From: an uncultured Dehalococcoidia bacterium
GTDB taxonomy: Bacteria > Chloroflexota > Dehalococcoidia > Lucifugimonadales > Lucifugimonadaceae
Length of the DNA stretch: 63,186 nt
Direction of reading: 5' to 3'
NCBI GenBank assembly: GCA_913052475.1
Contig: CAJXEJ010000008.1
Span: forward strand, 1 to 63,186
The translations under genes and the position numbers were made by a program. Shown here piece by piece: positions 37,596-46,920 of the stretch. Numbering within the stretch: the stretch's first letter is position 1; each line of letters starts with the position of its first letter. The notes under the pieces are model-generated. The model searched no databases. It was not told where the DNA came from and saw only the letters and a list, made by a program, of their open reading frames with translations.

Positions 37596-38822
37596 CTATT
37601 TGTGAGCGGGAATCAGAGTGGCAACAGCCTGTGCAGCAATACCCTCACCCACGCCTATTGCGCCGACGTGATCGGTCGACGTTATTTTTACGTTGATGCT
37701 TGTTTCTGCGAGACCGTCTATCGCATTGAATTGCGCCACCATTCTGGGTACTTCTGACGCGAGTCGTGGCCTCTGCGCAATGATCGTAGCATCGACATGC
37801 GACACCAGCCATCCAGCTTCGAGGGCTAAGCGTGAAGACTCAGCGATGAATTGAGTCGAAGCAAATCCCGTGTATCGTTCATCCGAAGACGGGAAGCGAC
37901 CACCCAAATCGCCTAGGCCTGCCGCACCCAGAATCGCACTGGCGATCGAATGAAACAAAACATCGCCATCTGAATGACCTTCGAGGTACTGGTCGAACTC
38001 AATATCGATTCCGCCAAGCCGTAGCGGTCCGCCATCGATCAACCGATGACCGTCAAACCCAATCCCAAACCGTGATCCCTCTACAGCAATCCCACCCGAA
38101 GCCGAGTCGAGATCATCATCCTGCCTGCGATCCAAAATCAAACTCGCCAGATCAAGGTCTTCCGGTGTAGTGATCTTGATGTTGTCGTTCGATCCGCTGA
38201 ACACCGCAACCAACCCACCGACCAACTCCACCATCGAGGCATCATCCGTCACATCTTCGGGTATCATCTCATGAGCCGTTTTCAACACATCAAACCGGAA
38301 TATCTGTGGCGTTTGTACGGCCCACATGCCCGAACGGTCCGGTGTATCGGTTACGACTCGATGAGGCGCAACCTTAATCGTGTCCTTCACTGGCACCGCA
38401 GCGATCGCCGCGCCAATCTTCTGCGCAGTCGCCAATCCTCGCTCGACCATCTCACTATCGATAAACGGCCGCGCTCCATCGTGAACAGCAACGTACTCAG
38501 GCGCACCACCGTCCTGCCCGGCAAGCATATCAAGCCCAATCCTCACCGAATCCTGCCGACGCTTACCCCCAGTGACCACGCCAATAACCTTCGAAAATCC
38601 ACCGAGATCAACCGCAGCGTTCCCCGCCTCATGATTGTCTGGGGACATCACGAGGACAATTGCACCAACTTCGTCAAAAGAATCGAACACGCGGAGCGAA
38701 TGCGCAATAACCGCCTCGCCGCCGAGCATCGCAATCTGCTTGTCCACTCCCTCAAACCGGGAGCTACGGCCAGCAGCAACCACCACTACGCCTAATTGAC
38801 CTTTGTTTTTGGTGTCGATCAT
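37596..38822 (-). CDS. ispDF: Bifunctional IspD-IspF (methylerythritol phosphate pathway)
   Basis: 408 residues fusing two enzymes. Residues 1-240 are IspD, MEP cytidylyltransferase (VVVAAGRSSRFEGVDKQ, EYVAVHDGARPFI, WAVQTPQIFRFDVLKTAHE, DDASMVELVG). Residues 250-408 are IspF, 2-C-methyl-D-erythritol 2,4-cyclodiphosphate synthase (RFGIGFDGHRLIDGGPLRLGG with metal Asp and His, YLEGHSDGDVLFHSIASAILGAAGLGDLGGRFP, and KITSTDHVGAIGVGEGIAAQAV). The normally separate IspE step is elsewhere. ATG 38822 overlaps the stop of the upstream VTT gene (ATGA); an upstream in-frame start at 38861 is less likely. It feeds isoprenoid units used by the polyprenyl synthase and hpn genes at 45-51 kb. Confidence 0.95.
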   Translation of the reverse strand: MIDTKNKGQLGVVVVAAGRSSRFEGVDKQIAMLGGEAVIAHSLRVFDSFDEVGAIVLVMSPDNHEAGNAAVDLGGFSKVIGVVTGGKRRQDSVRIGLDMLAGQDGGAPEYVAVHDGARPFIDSEMVERGLATAQKIGAAIAAVPVKDTIKVAPHRVVTDTPDRSGMWAVQTPQIFRFDVLKTAHEMIPEDVTDDASMVELVGGLVAVFSGSNDNIKITTPEDLDLASLILDRRQDDDLDSASGGIAVEGSRFGIGFDGHRLIDGGPLRLGGIDIEFDQYLEGHSDGDVLFHSIASAILGAAGLGDLGGRFPSSDERYTGFASTQFIAESSRLALEAGWLVSHVDATIIAQRPRLASEVPRMVAQFNAIDGLAETSINVKITSTDHVGAIGVGEGIAAQAVATLIPAHK

Positions 38823-39496
38823 CCGATAATTCCCTGAACCCATTCGATGCCCAAGAAGCACGCATACGCAATCGCTGTCGACTTGATCGCCTTGGCGACA
38901 AACACAACAATTAAGAATTTCTTGATCGGATACCCGATACTGCCTGCGGCAATTCCGAGCACGTCAAACAGCGGATTCGGAACAATTCCACCGATGAACA
39001 AAATTATTCCGCCGCGGCGTTGCACCAAAGAATGCATACGTGGGTAGAACTTGTTCCGCTCCATCAACGATCGCCCCGACAGTCCGGCGACGTAACCAGT
39101 CATCTCGCCAAGTGCCTCTGCCGAAGCAGAAATAACGCCGATTAGAACCGGGTTGAGTCCAAGATCTGGTGCAGCAGCAATACAAACAGCCGCCAGGCCC
39201 GGCACTGGAAGAATGATCGATCCGGAAGCAATAAAGCTGACGATCCACACACCGCCATAACCGGCATTCTCAAAACTCAGAGAATCTGTTAGCCAGAGCG
39301 CCGTCCCCACAATCATAAAACCAACGACAAACGCGATCATCGCCAATCGGGAAGTAAGCTCTTTGTTGGTCACCACCCAGAGCTGAAAACCTTTGAGTTG
39401 AACTGCGTTGTCCGTCGCCACAGCATCGCCGCTGAGCGTTGAATTAAGAGCATTTGGAGATTCGGGCGGTGTTATTAAGTCTGAAGAATCCGACAT
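38819..39496 (-). CDS. VTT-domain (DedA/TVP38-type) membrane protein 1
   Basis: 225 residues with about five hydrophobic segments. Conserved VTT/SNARE-associated text: GSIILPVPGLAAVCIAAAPDLGLNP, GVISASAEALGEMTGYVAGLSG, and RRGGIILFIGGIVPNPLFDVLGIAAGSIGYPIKKFLIVVFVAKAIK. Related DedA and TVP38 proteins are lipid scramblases or flippases, including for undecaprenyl phosphate carriers. ATG at 39496; its stop overlaps ispDF by ATGA, so it is coupled to isoprenoid synthesis. Its neighbour at 39531-40154 is a paralog. Confidence 0.8.
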   Translation of the reverse strand: MSDSSDLITPPESPNALNSTLSGDAVATDNAVQLKGFQLWVVTNKELTSRLAMIAFVVGFMIVGTALWLTDSLSFENAGYGGVWIVSFIASGSIILPVPGLAAVCIAAAPDLGLNPVLIGVISASAEALGEMTGYVAGLSGRSLMERNKFYPRMHSLVQRRGGIILFIGGIVPNPLFDVLGIAAGSIGYPIKKFLIVVFVAKAIKSTAIAYACFLGIEWVQGIIG

Positions 39497-39530
39497 CCGG
39501 GATTACCCCAAAATCAAGAATAGTTACGAT

Positions 39531-40154
39531 CTAGACGAGATCGACGAGCCACGAAATCGACTGACGGCAGGCATACGCAACAATCAAGAATTTGATCAGC
39601 TTGCCAAGCCATACCCAGAGAAAAAATCTGGAAATCGGGTAGCCGAATGAACCAGCCGCAATGCCACCAAAGTCAAACAGTGGATTGGGCACTACCGCGA
39701 GAATAAACAATGCGAAGCCGCCGCGCCGCACAACCCAGTCGTGAATTCGGGCATAGTAGCGCGATTTCTGGACGACTCCCTGGCTCCCGAATCCCGCGAG
39801 ATAACCGGTTGCTTCACCCAGAGCCGAACCCGTCGCACCGGCAACCGCCAGTCCCGCATAATTCAAGCCAAGCCCGGCTGCCGCACCCGCGCAAACAGCA
39901 GCTAGCCCCGGAACCGGAATCACAACCGCTGCCGAACCAACCAGGTTGACTAAGAACGCTCCCCAGTACCCGGCGTTCTGAACATCAAGCCAGTCAGCTG
40001 ACCAAGCGATCGTTCCGCCCAACACCGATGCGATAACAACCGTCCACAAAACCGTCTGATACGTGCGGTGATGCTTTGCTATGAACTCAGCAAGCTTGTT
40101 AGCGGGTACATCCGCCATCACACCGTTGGTATTTGAATTCGAGTGATCTGACAC
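39531..40154 (-). CDS. VTT-domain (DedA/TVP38-type) membrane protein 2
   Basis: 207 residues, paralogous to the next gene downstream. It shares VIPVPGLAAVCAGAAAGLGLNYAG, GATGSALGEATGYLAGFGSQG, and RRGGFALFILAVVPNPLFDFGGIAAGSFGYPISRFFLWVWLGKLIK. The two VPGLAAVC and VPNPLFD blocks are those of DedA/TVP38 helix-loop motifs. The start appears to be GTG 40154. The 34-base gap to the first paralog suggests a tandem duplication in one operon with ispDF and cysS. A role in lipid-carrier flipping is inference. Confidence 0.78.
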   Translation of the reverse strand: MSDHSNSNTNGVMADVPANKLAEFIAKHHRTYQTVLWTVVIASVLGGTIAWSADWLDVQNAGYWGAFLVNLVGSAAVVIPVPGLAAVCAGAAAGLGLNYAGLAVAGATGSALGEATGYLAGFGSQGVVQKSRYYARIHDWVVRRGGFALFILAVVPNPLFDFGGIAAGSFGYPISRFFLWVWLGKLIKFLIVAYACRQSISWLVDLV

Positions 40155-40180
40155 TCTCGCATCTTACGACACCACACGCT

Positions 40181-40227
40181 AATAGACCTCCCGGTATCCA
40201 CCACAACAGCAGATCGAGAGGTCTATT
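40181..40227. repeat. 10-bp inverted repeat between clpC and VTT gene 2
   Basis: AATAGACCTC (40181-40190) and GAGGTCTATT (40218-40227) are perfectly complementary with a 27-base loop. It lies past the clpC stop and 27 bases upstream of the VTT start. A stem without a T-run on either side: RNA-stabilising hairpin, weak terminator or operator. Confidence 0.4.
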
Positions 40228-40260
40228 CAAACAACAACAGTCATATCCGATTTCCCGAGT

Positions 40261-40295
40261 AGAGTCCGCGAAGCCAAGGGATCTAGTGCGGGGAC
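40261..40295. repeat. R1-like dispersed repeat, divergent copy
   Basis: AGAGTCCGCGAAGCCAAGGG then ATCTAGTGCGGGG, resembling the unit at 25352-25385. It ends just before the clpC stop codon at 40307. Confidence 0.35.
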
Positions 40296-40306
40296 GCACA
40301 CAACGA

Positions 40307-42796
40307 CTACTTAATCGCAGGCTCCTTCTCCGCCTCCGTAACCTCTACAGCGGAAGCATCAGCCGAATTCACGAGAGTGAACGTCACATCCCCATCAGCC
40401 TCGTCAACAACAATCGACGAACCCTCAGGGAAGTCCCCAGCGAGCAGCTTCTTCGAAAGTGGACTCTCCACATACCGCTGAATCGCTCGCTTCAAGGGGC
40501 GCGCACCGTACATACGGTCGAATCCCGTCTTCGCAAGCCATTCTCTGGCAGTCGGAGTCAAAGTCAGTGAAACTTTCAGATCAGCGACACGCTCCGAAAC
40601 ATCGCTCATGAACTTATCGACAATCAATTCGATATCGTCCTGGGTCAGCGAATCGAACACGATGAATTCGTCCAACCGATTCAAGAATTCAGGTTTGAAC
40701 TGCTGCTTGAGCGCATCTTCAACCTTCGTGCGTACGCGCGCGCTTTCCGTCTCCTCACGACTCTGTTTCTGGAAGCCAAAAGCCTGCTGAGCGATGTCGT
40801 CCGAACCCAGATTGCTGGTCATAATGATGATCGTATTCCGGAAGTCGACCGTGCGACCGTGACTATCCGTCAAACGCCCATCGTCAAGCACCTGCAGCAA
40901 CGTGTTGAACACATCCGGCTGCGCCTTTTCGATCTCGTCGAAAAGAACTACCGAGAAAGGACGTCGTCGAACCGCTTCAGTCAAATGTCCCGCCTCGTCA
41001 TATCCAACATAACCCGGAGGTGCGCCTATAAGCTTCGAGACGGTGTGACTCTCCTGAAACTCCGACATATCAACCCGAACCATGTTGTCCTCATCGTCAA
41101 ACATTAACTCGGCAAGTGCTCTTGCAAGTTCGGTTTTACCTACCCCGGTCGGCCCGAGGAAGATGAAACTACCAATCGGACGTTTCGGATCCTTCAAACC
41201 CGCCCTCGCTCGTCGAACAGCGTCAGCAAGAACTTCTACTGCCTGATCCTGACCGATAACACGCGCGTGCAATCGTTCCTCCAGCTTCAGCAATCTCTCG
41301 CCCTCGCCCTCAACCAACCGGGCAACCGGAATCCCCGTACGCTCAGCGATCAACGAAGCAATATCCTCATCAGTCACAACCTCGCTGACCTTGTGAGTTT
41401 TATCCCATTCGCGTTTGGCGTCTTCGAAATCCTCCAGTGCACGCAACTTCTCTGCCTTGGCATTCGCCGCATTTTCGTAATCGCCACGAACTGTAGCCGA
41501 CTCTTCTTCCTCATCGAGTCTCTGCAGTTCAATCTGCATATCCTTCAGGTTAGGCGGTAGTAGTTCGTTTTCGATACGATTCTTGGCAGCCGCCTCATCG
41601 ATCAAATCGACGGCCTTATCCGGCAGCAAACGATCGGATATGTAACGCGCCGAAAGCTGTACAGCCGCCTCAAGCGCCGATTGTTCAATCGTGAACCCGT
41701 GGTGTTGCTCGTAGCGTGGTCTCAGAGTTTCGAGCATCTCCATAGTTGTCTTTGCATCGGGTTCTTCTACCCAGATCGGCGAGAACCTTCGTTCCAGCGC
41801 AGGATCAGCCTCGATATACCGACGGTACTCGTTGGGAGTAGTCGCACCAATCGTCTGTAACTCGCCCCGGGCCAACGCCGGTTTCATCATGTTCGAAGCA
41901 TCGAGGGCGCCATCGCCCGCACCCGCTCCAACCACGGTGTGAATCTCGTCGATAAACAAAACGATCTCGCCAGAAGCCTGACGGATCTCGTCCATCACCG
42001 CCTTCAAACGTTCTTCGAATTCACCTCTAAATTTTGCCCCGGCAACAAGGGAACCCATCTCAAGTGCGATAACCCGTCGACCCTGAAGGCTTTCCGGCAC
42101 ATCACCAGTCACGATCCGCTGGGCAAGTCCTTCGGCTACGGCGGTTTTGCCAACACCTGCATCGCCAATGAGAACGGGATTGTTCTTAGTACGACGGGTG
42201 AGCGTCTGCATCACTCGTCGGATTTCCATATCTCGACCCACAACTGGGTCAAGCTGTCCTTCACGAGCGAGGTCAGTCAAATCGACGCTGTATTTCGAGA
42301 GCGTTTGATATTTACTCTCTGCACGGGGATCGGTCACGCGGGCAGAGCCACGCACTTCAAGCAGCGCCTGATACACCCGTTCTTCGGTGATATTTCGCTG
42401 AGTGAACAACTCGGCAATATCACCACCCGACTCTTTGGCAAGTGCCACCAACAGGTGGTCGACACCGATCAATTCATCTTTGAGTCGAAGCGCCTCGTCT
42501 TTGGCATTCTCAATCGCCAACTGCACGCGAGGAGTCGGATAAATCTGCGGTTGAGCTGATGAACCACCAACCTTTGGCGATTCCTCAAGCTTTGTGATCA
42601 ACTCCTGAACCATATCGCCAACATCTACACCAATCGCCTCGAGAATCTTTGCCGATAGAGAGTTGTCGATCTGCAACAACCCGACCAACAGGTGTTCGGC
42701 ATCCCATTGGCTGTGACGCATCTGCACTACTAGCTGTTGAGACGCACCAAGTGCTTCTTGAGCCTGCTCTGTGAAATCTTCCTGTTTCAATACCAT
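40307..42796 (-). CDS. clpC: ClpC-type AAA+ unfoldase
   Basis: 829 residues. Two Clp N repeats (residues 1-145, [35 protein letters not shown]) come first. AAA+ domain 1 has Walker A GDAGVGKT, and the short middle region has a UVR-like [17 protein letters not shown] segment. AAA+ domain 2 has Walker A GPTGVGKT and sensor text [13 protein letters not shown]. The short middle domain and the UVR-like segment indicate ClpC rather than ClpB. The loop text FGFQKQ could be the ClpP-docking tripeptide region. It unfolds substrates for ClpP, which is not in the window. It lies 28 bases after hspR in a dnaJ-hspR-clpC operon and is likely repressed by HspR. ClpB is the alternative name. Confidence 0.85.
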   Translation of the reverse strand: MVLKQEDFTEQAQEALGASQQLVVQMRHSQWDAEHLLVGLLQIDNSLSAKILEAIGVDVGDMVQELITKLEESPKVGGSSAQPQIYPTPRVQLAIENAKDEALRLKDELIGVDHLLVALAKESGGDIAELFTQRNITEERVYQALLEVRGSARVTDPRAESKYQTLSKYSVDLTDLAREGQLDPVVGRDMEIRRVMQTLTRRTKNNPVLIGDAGVGKTAVAEGLAQRIVTGDVPESLQGRRVIALEMGSLVAGAKFRGEFEERLKAVMDEIRQASGEIVLFIDEIHTVVGAGAGDGALDASNMMKPALARGELQTIGATTPNEYRRYIEADPALERRFSPIWVEEPDAKTTMEMLETLRPRYEQHHGFTIEQSALEAAVQLSARYISDRLLPDKAVDLIDEAAAKNRIENELLPPNLKDMQIELQRLDEEEESATVRGDYENAANAKAEKLRALEDFEDAKREWDKTHKVSEVVTDEDIASLIAERTGIPVARLVEGEGERLLKLEERLHARVIGQDQAVEVLADAVRRARAGLKDPKRPIGSFIFLGPTGVGKTELARALAELMFDDEDNMVRVDMSEFQESHTVSKLIGAPPGYVGYDEAGHLTEAVRRRPFSVVLFDEIEKAQPDVFNTLLQVLDDGRLTDSHGRTVDFRNTIIIMTSNLGSDDIAQQAFGFQKQSREETESARVRTKVEDALKQQFKPEFLNRLDEFIVFDSLTQDDIELIVDKFMSDVSERVADLKVSLTLTPTAREWLAKTGFDRMYGARPLKRAIQRYVESPLSKKLLAGDFPEGSSIVVDEADGDVTFTLVNSADASAVEVTEAEKEPAIK

Positions 42797-42824
42797 CTCA
42801 GTAAATTCCCTAACTTCTACCGCA

Positions 42825-43151
42825 CTAGCCCGGTAGACGGGTTTGCCCTTCTCGTAGCTTGACGATCTCGACGGTTAAGTCCTGTACATGTGATTCCAAT
42901 CGATCAATTCGATTCAAAAGCTTCGACATTACTTCGATGCCGGCAAGGTTCAAACCGAACTCTTCCTTCCACCGCAATATCTGCTGAATCAACTCAACGT
43001 CACGGTTGGAATAGAGCCTCGTGCCACCGCTCGATCGCTGCGGAATCACCAGCTCCCATCGCTCATAGTTACGCAGTGTCTGCTGATGAACTCCGCACAT
43101 CTGCGCAACGATTCCGATAGCGAAAACCGGATCGTTGTGTCCCATCGTCAT
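42825..43151 (-). CDS. hspR: HspR-type MerR-family heat-shock repressor
   Basis: 108 residues. The N-terminal MerR winged helix reads FAIGIVAQMCGVHQQTLRNYERWELVIPQRSSGGTRLYSNRDVELIQQI, then a coiled-coil dimerisation helix (NRIDRLESHVQDLTVEIVKLREG). The HQQTLRNYER core is the HspR form of the MerR motif. HspR represses chaperone operons, using DnaK as corepressor in Actinobacteria. The start overlaps the dnaJ stop by ATGA, and clpC follows. I did not find a clean HAIR operator (CTTGAGT-N7-ACTCAAG) upstream of dnaJ, so the operator form here may differ. Confidence 0.88.
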   Translation of the reverse strand: MTMGHNDPVFAIGIVAQMCGVHQQTLRNYERWELVIPQRSSGGTRLYSNRDVELIQQILRWKEEFGLNLAGIEVMSKLLNRIDRLESHVQDLTVEIVKLREGQTRLPG

Positions 43152-44092
43152 CCGGCGTTCTCCTCGTTGTTCGAAACATGGTCGATCAGGTCATCGACTT
43201 TGGGCTCACCTTTTCGAATCTCCCGCAACTGTGCGTAAAGCTGCTGCTCTTCACCGGAAAGAGTGTCGGGAAGGCGAACCTTCACCGTCGCATACAGATC
43301 ACCGTGCTCGTCCGAATTCATCTTCGGAAGACCACACCCCTTGATCTTGAAAGATCGACCGTTCTGTGTTCCCGCCGGAATATTGAGAGCAATCCGCCCG
43401 GTCATCGTCGGCACTTCTGTCTCGCCTCCAAGAATCGCATCGAGCAACGGCACTGCGATATCGGCACGTAAATTCGCACCCTCACGACTGAACCGTTTAT
43501 CCGATCGAACGTTGACCTTGAGTATCACCTCGGTCTGGCCATCCGGTCGCAACCGGATCTTCCGACCGTCCGGAACTCCTCTGGGGACCTCAACTTCGAG
43601 GTTCCGTTTGGTCGTGCCTGAATTCGGGGTTCCAATAGAAATGCGTCGGGTTGCTCCGGTGTAGACCTCGTCGAGGGAAACATCGATCGAACCTTTGTGC
43701 TTCATCGTCTGCGGGCGTTGCTGTTGAGCGTGACCGCCCATGCCACCGAACATGTCGGCGAAACTCGCACCGCCCTGTTGAGCGTGACCGCCACCAAATA
43801 GGTCGCCGAGATTAAAGCTCATACCACCGCCCGGTCCGCGTCCTCCACCCATATTCCTCATCTGGTCGGCGTGCTTCCAATTCTCACCGAACTGGTCGTA
43901 ATCCTTGCGACGTGCCGGATCGCCCACAACCTCGTACGCCTCATTGACCTTTTTGAACTGATCCTGAGCGCGCTCGTCGTTCGGATTCACGTCGGGATGA
44001 AGCTTTCTCGCCATCCTTCGGTAAGCCGCTTTGATGTCTTTATCAGAGGCACTTCTATTCACGCCGAGCATGTCGTAGTAGTTCTGTGTCAT
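43148..44092 (-). CDS. dnaJ: DnaJ-family co-chaperone, CbpA-like (no zinc finger)
   Basis: 314 residues. The J-domain (residues 3-70) has the HPD motif in ARKLHPDVNPND, so it can stimulate a DnaK ATPase. A Gly/Phe/Met/Gln-rich linker follows (GGGRGPGGGMSFNLGDLFGG, residues 80-130). Then come two C-terminal client-binding barrels (IDVSLDEVYTGATRRISI, VPRGVPDGRKIRLR, LNIPAGTQNGRSFKIKGCGLPKM) and the end helix. The CXXCXGXG zinc repeats are absent, hence a type II DnaJ (CbpA/DnaJ2). ATG 44092 is preferred to 44134. dnaK and grpE are not adjacent. First gene of the operon. Confidence 0.9.
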   Translation of the reverse strand: MTQNYYDMLGVNRSASDKDIKAAYRRMARKLHPDVNPNDERAQDQFKKVNEAYEVVGDPARRKDYDQFGENWKHADQMRNMGGGRGPGGGMSFNLGDLFGGGHAQQGGASFADMFGGMGGHAQQQRPQTMKHKGSIDVSLDEVYTGATRRISIGTPNSGTTKRNLEVEVPRGVPDGRKIRLRPDGQTEVILKVNVRSDKRFSREGANLRADIAVPLLDAILGGETEVPTMTGRIALNIPAGTQNGRSFKIKGCGLPKMNSDEHGDLYATVKVRLPDTLSGEEQQLYAQLREIRKGEPKVDDLIDHVSNNEENAG

Positions 44093-44199
44093 AAGTCGCT
44101 TTATAGATTTTCCAAAATGCGGATTTAGTCGCATTCAGTTGCAATACAGTTGGGCATCATTAATTTCCAACACATCTTACCACGCGCCCATAATATGAC

Positions 44200-44229
44200 T
44201 TGACAATGCTATTATTAGATTTCTATAAT
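44200..44229 (+). promoter_or_regulatory. Consensus sigma-70 promoter of hsp20
   Basis: TTGACA (44200-44205), an 18-base spacer, and TATAAT (44224-44229): both hexamers are perfect consensus. Transcription would begin near 44236, with a 95-base leader. It lies in the divergent gap with dnaJ, and a repressor may overlap it. Confidence 0.7.
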
Positions 44230-44330
44230 TGATTTATGCAAGTTTTGGTAACAATTCAATCAACTGTCAACAGTGCGTCGATCCACGGCACTCACCCTAG
44301 CAGCGAGTAATTACGAACAAAGGAAACACA

Positions 44331-44768
44331 ATGGCTATCGAAAAATGGCACCCATTCGGAACAGTCCGAGATTTCGACGATCTCTTCAACCGGTTCATCG
44401 GAACCCGATCAGCAGTCGCTCGTAACAGCGATCCTGGGGCCTGGAGCATCCCGCTCGATGTCGTGCAAGACGGCGACAATCTCATCGTAACAGCGTCGAT
44501 CCCCGGAACTACCAAAGATGAAATCGACGCCTCGGTCGATGACAACGTGCTAACAATCAGGGCAGAGTCCACCAGTACCTCCGAAAAAGACACCAACGGC
44601 TATCTGCTCCGAGAGCGACGGGCCGGCTCCTACTACCGGGCGCTCCGTCTACCCGAGACCGTCGACTACGAGAACGCAGAGACGACCTTCAAGGACGGCG
44701 TGCTAACAATCAAGCTCCCGAAGCTCGAGTCGAAAAAGGCTCGAAAACTCGAAATCTCGTCCGTGTAA
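44331..44768 (+). CDS. Small heat-shock protein (Hsp20/alpha-crystallin)
   Basis: 145 residues. A short N-terminal arm (WHPFGTVRDFDDLFNRFIG) leads into an alpha-crystallin domain (about 37-135): WSIPLDVVQDGDNLIVTASIPG, IDASVDDNVLTIRAE, and YYRALRLPETVDYENAETTFKDGVLTIKLPK. A C-terminal extension carries the LEISSV tail, which lacks a strict I-x-I. It binds unfolding proteins as an oligomer without ATP. ATG 44331, Shine-Dalgarno AGGAA nine bases upstream. Divergent from dnaJ-hspR-clpC; a perfect -35/-10 pair precedes it, suggesting HspR or another repressor controls it. Confidence 0.93.
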   Translation: MAIEKWHPFGTVRDFDDLFNRFIGTRSAVARNSDPGAWSIPLDVVQDGDNLIVTASIPGTTKDEIDASVDDNVLTIRAESTSTSEKDTNGYLLRERRAGSYYRALRLPETVDYENAETTFKDGVLTIKLPKLESKKARKLEISSV

Positions 44769-44947
44769 TACGCATGCCGCCTCTGGCGAATCCGAACCGC
44801 CACAAATAGCCATCAGCAATATTGTTGACGTCTATTTTCATTAACACGTACACCGCCCAGGGGATTAAAACCCGCCCACTAAGCCGGTGAAGCGATACCC
44901 TAAATGCTCAGGCGAAATGCAACCGATCATCAAGCACCGATCATTTC

Positions 44948-46048
44948 TTGAACTCGACCCCTTCCAACTCAGCCGAATCATCTCGAAACCTTAAAGCCGG
45001 GACGAAACACGCACCCTCGCTGCCCGACTTCTTCACGCGCTACCATGACCGCATCGACGAGGCGTTACGTGCCGAGTTGGACGGACTCGAACCTGCCATC
45101 TACGACATCCATCGCTACTACATGGGATGGCAGGAAATCGACGGCTCCGATTCGATGTTGACCGGTGGCAAACGAATGCGCCCGACCCTGGCAATGCTTG
45201 CCGCCGACGCCGTTGGCGGTGATCTCGACCGGGCGACACCAATCGCCGTCGCGCTCGAATACGTCCACAACTTCTCGTTGATTCACGACGATATTGAAGA
45301 TATGGATCGAGTACGTCACCACCGTCCAACTGTCTGGACGATCTGGGGCGAGCCGGCAGCAATCGTATCTGGCAACGCCATGCTCAAAATCGCCGATGCA
45401 GCTGCATGGAAACTTCGATCCGCCGGAGTCGATGAAGCAGTCGCACTTGAAGCCCAAGCCGAATTAACAAGCCACTACCTGAAGATGATGGAGGGTCAGT
45501 ACCTCGACATCTCCTTCGAAACAGAGGAATCGGTCACGGTCGATCAATACCTCGACATGATCGAGCGTAAAACCGGCGCACTAATCGAAGCATCAATCTA
45601 CCTCGGTAGCCTCGTTGCACCCCGGTCGGGCCCCGTCCGTCGCAAAGCCGCCGCTCTCAAAGCTATCGGAAACGACATCGGCCGTATATTCCAGATTCGT
45701 GACGATGTTCTCGGAGTCTGGGGCGGAGAAGAAACTGGCAAACCTGTCGGTGCCGATATCAAACGGAAAAAGAAAGCTCTGCCAGCCGTCCACGTACTCA
45801 GCACATCGACCGGTGCGACTGCCGAACGGCTCCGACAAATTTTCCGAACCAAAGACGATCTCGAAGAAGAAGATGTCAATGTCGTACTCGAAGAAATGGA
45901 AATCCTCGGCACGCAGGACTACTGCCAGGCAATGGCTGAACAACGGTGGGGCAATTGCAAGCGAATGATAGAGTCGCTCGAGTTGTCCGGAACCACTGCC
46001 GGTGAATTCACTGAACTGGGTGAATTTCTGCTCGTACGGGACTCTTGA
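44948..46048 (+). CDS. Polyprenyl diphosphate synthase (FPP/GGPP synthase type)
   Basis: 366 residues, all-helical isoprenyl diphosphate synthase. The first Asp-rich motif is FSLIHDDIEDMD (DDxxD). GGKRMRP and KTGALIEASIYLG follow. The second motif is FQIRDDVLGVWG, where the final Asp is Gly, as in a subset of bacterial GGPP-like synthases. KPVGADIKRKKKALP completes it. Product length cannot be predicted safely; given the hpnCDE genes, farnesyl diphosphate for squalene is expected. The start appears to be TTG 44948; no ATG lies in frame before the domain and no clear Shine-Dalgarno is present. It begins the lipid operon-like run. Confidence 0.88.
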   Translation: MNSTPSNSAESSRNLKAGTKHAPSLPDFFTRYHDRIDEALRAELDGLEPAIYDIHRYYMGWQEIDGSDSMLTGGKRMRPTLAMLAADAVGGDLDRATPIAVALEYVHNFSLIHDDIEDMDRVRHHRPTVWTIWGEPAAIVSGNAMLKIADAAAWKLRSAGVDEAVALEAQAELTSHYLKMMEGQYLDISFETEESVTVDQYLDMIERKTGALIEASIYLGSLVAPRSGPVRRKAAALKAIGNDIGRIFQIRDDVLGVWGGEETGKPVGADIKRKKKALPAVHVLSTSTGATAERLRQIFRTKDDLEEEDVNVVLEEMEILGTQDYCQAMAEQRWGNCKRMIESLELSGTTAGEFTELGEFLLVRDS

Positions 46049-46125
46049 ATCACGATTTGCCAGTGCGTTGTTTCCCCAATTAACGTGCATCGCCCATCGG
46101 ATATCCGTCCAGACCTGAAAAGAAC

Positions 46126-46920
46126 ATGATCGTCGCACTTGGATCACTAAAACGTGAAGCAATAGGAATCATCCGGTCGGGAGACTACACACTCGTCGAC
46201 GCCCCAGAAGATTTCCTCGCCTACCGGCCCGAGTCACACGATTTTCCAGCCATAGTGCTCAGTGGAACCGGATCAGAGCGCGCCCGTCGTGCCACAAAAT
46301 GGGCAATCGAAGAATTCGCGCCTGAATCCATAATTTCGTTCGGATTTTGCGGAGCTACCAAAGAGCACACCCACGCCGGCGATATTGTTATCGCAGCCCG
46401 TATCATGGATCTCCCCGGAACTCCTTTCGAATGGTCGATCGTCGACGACACAAATTCACTCGGACCCGATCGAACAGTCCTTCTCGCAGCCCGTACCGCA
46501 GTCGAAGTATCTGGGCTCGACTATCACCATGGCACGATTGTTACAGTCTCAAAAACAGCCACGACGCCCGGCACAAAAAGCTGGCTAGGCGAAGTGATCA
46601 ACGCCACCGCAGTCGATACCGAATCACACGCTGTAGCAGCGGCGGCCACTGACGCGGAAATCCCTTGGGTGGTAGTCGCAAGCGTGCTGGACGACCGAGA
46701 TTTCGATTTTCCCACAATCGTCGATCGCCACGATTCCGGCCCGTATGAAAAGAGAATCACTGCCTACATCAAGCACGTTTTCAACACCCCGCAAGATCTC
46801 CCCGCCCTATTACGATTGGGGCGATCATCCACTCGTGCCAGTAGTTCATTAACCACGTTCATGGCGGCATTTATGGAAGCTCACGCCACCCTGACCAGCA
46901 TCGAACAACATCCCGCGTAA
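46126..46920 (+). CDS. Nucleoside phosphorylase-like protein (HpnG/MTAN type)
   Basis: 264 residues of the nucleoside phosphorylase/nucleosidase fold. IIVALGSLKREA-type N-terminus (here MIVALGSLKREAIGII), LSGTGSERARRAT, IISFGFCGATKEHTHAGDIVIA, and ATAVDTESHAVAAAATDAEIPWVVVASVLDD with the catalytic Asp region. HpnG enzymes remove adenine from adenosylhopane in hopanoid synthesis. Being between a polyprenyl synthase and hpnC-E makes HpnG a good guess, but a methylthioadenosine-type nucleosidase is possible. ATG at 46126. HpnH (radical SAM) and the cyclase HpnF are not nearby. Confidence 0.65.
   Translation: MIVALGSLKREAIGIIRSGDYTLVDAPEDFLAYRPESHDFPAIVLSGTGSERARRATKWAIEEFAPESIISFGFCGATKEHTHAGDIVIAARIMDLPGTPFEWSIVDDTNSLGPDRTVLLAARTAVEVSGLDYHHGTIVTVSKTATTPGTKSWLGEVINATAVDTESHAVAAAATDAEIPWVVVASVLDDRDFDFPTIVDRHDSGPYEKRITAYIKHVFNTPQDLPALLRLGRSSTRASSSLTTFMAAFMEAHATLTSIEQHPA

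Noticed and set aside
44295-44320. CIRCE-like element (GCACTC...GAGT) upstream of hsp20
   Set aside because: Spacing is 11 rather than 9 bases and the outer bases do not match TTAGCACTC/GAGTGCTAA; no HrcA gene was seen.
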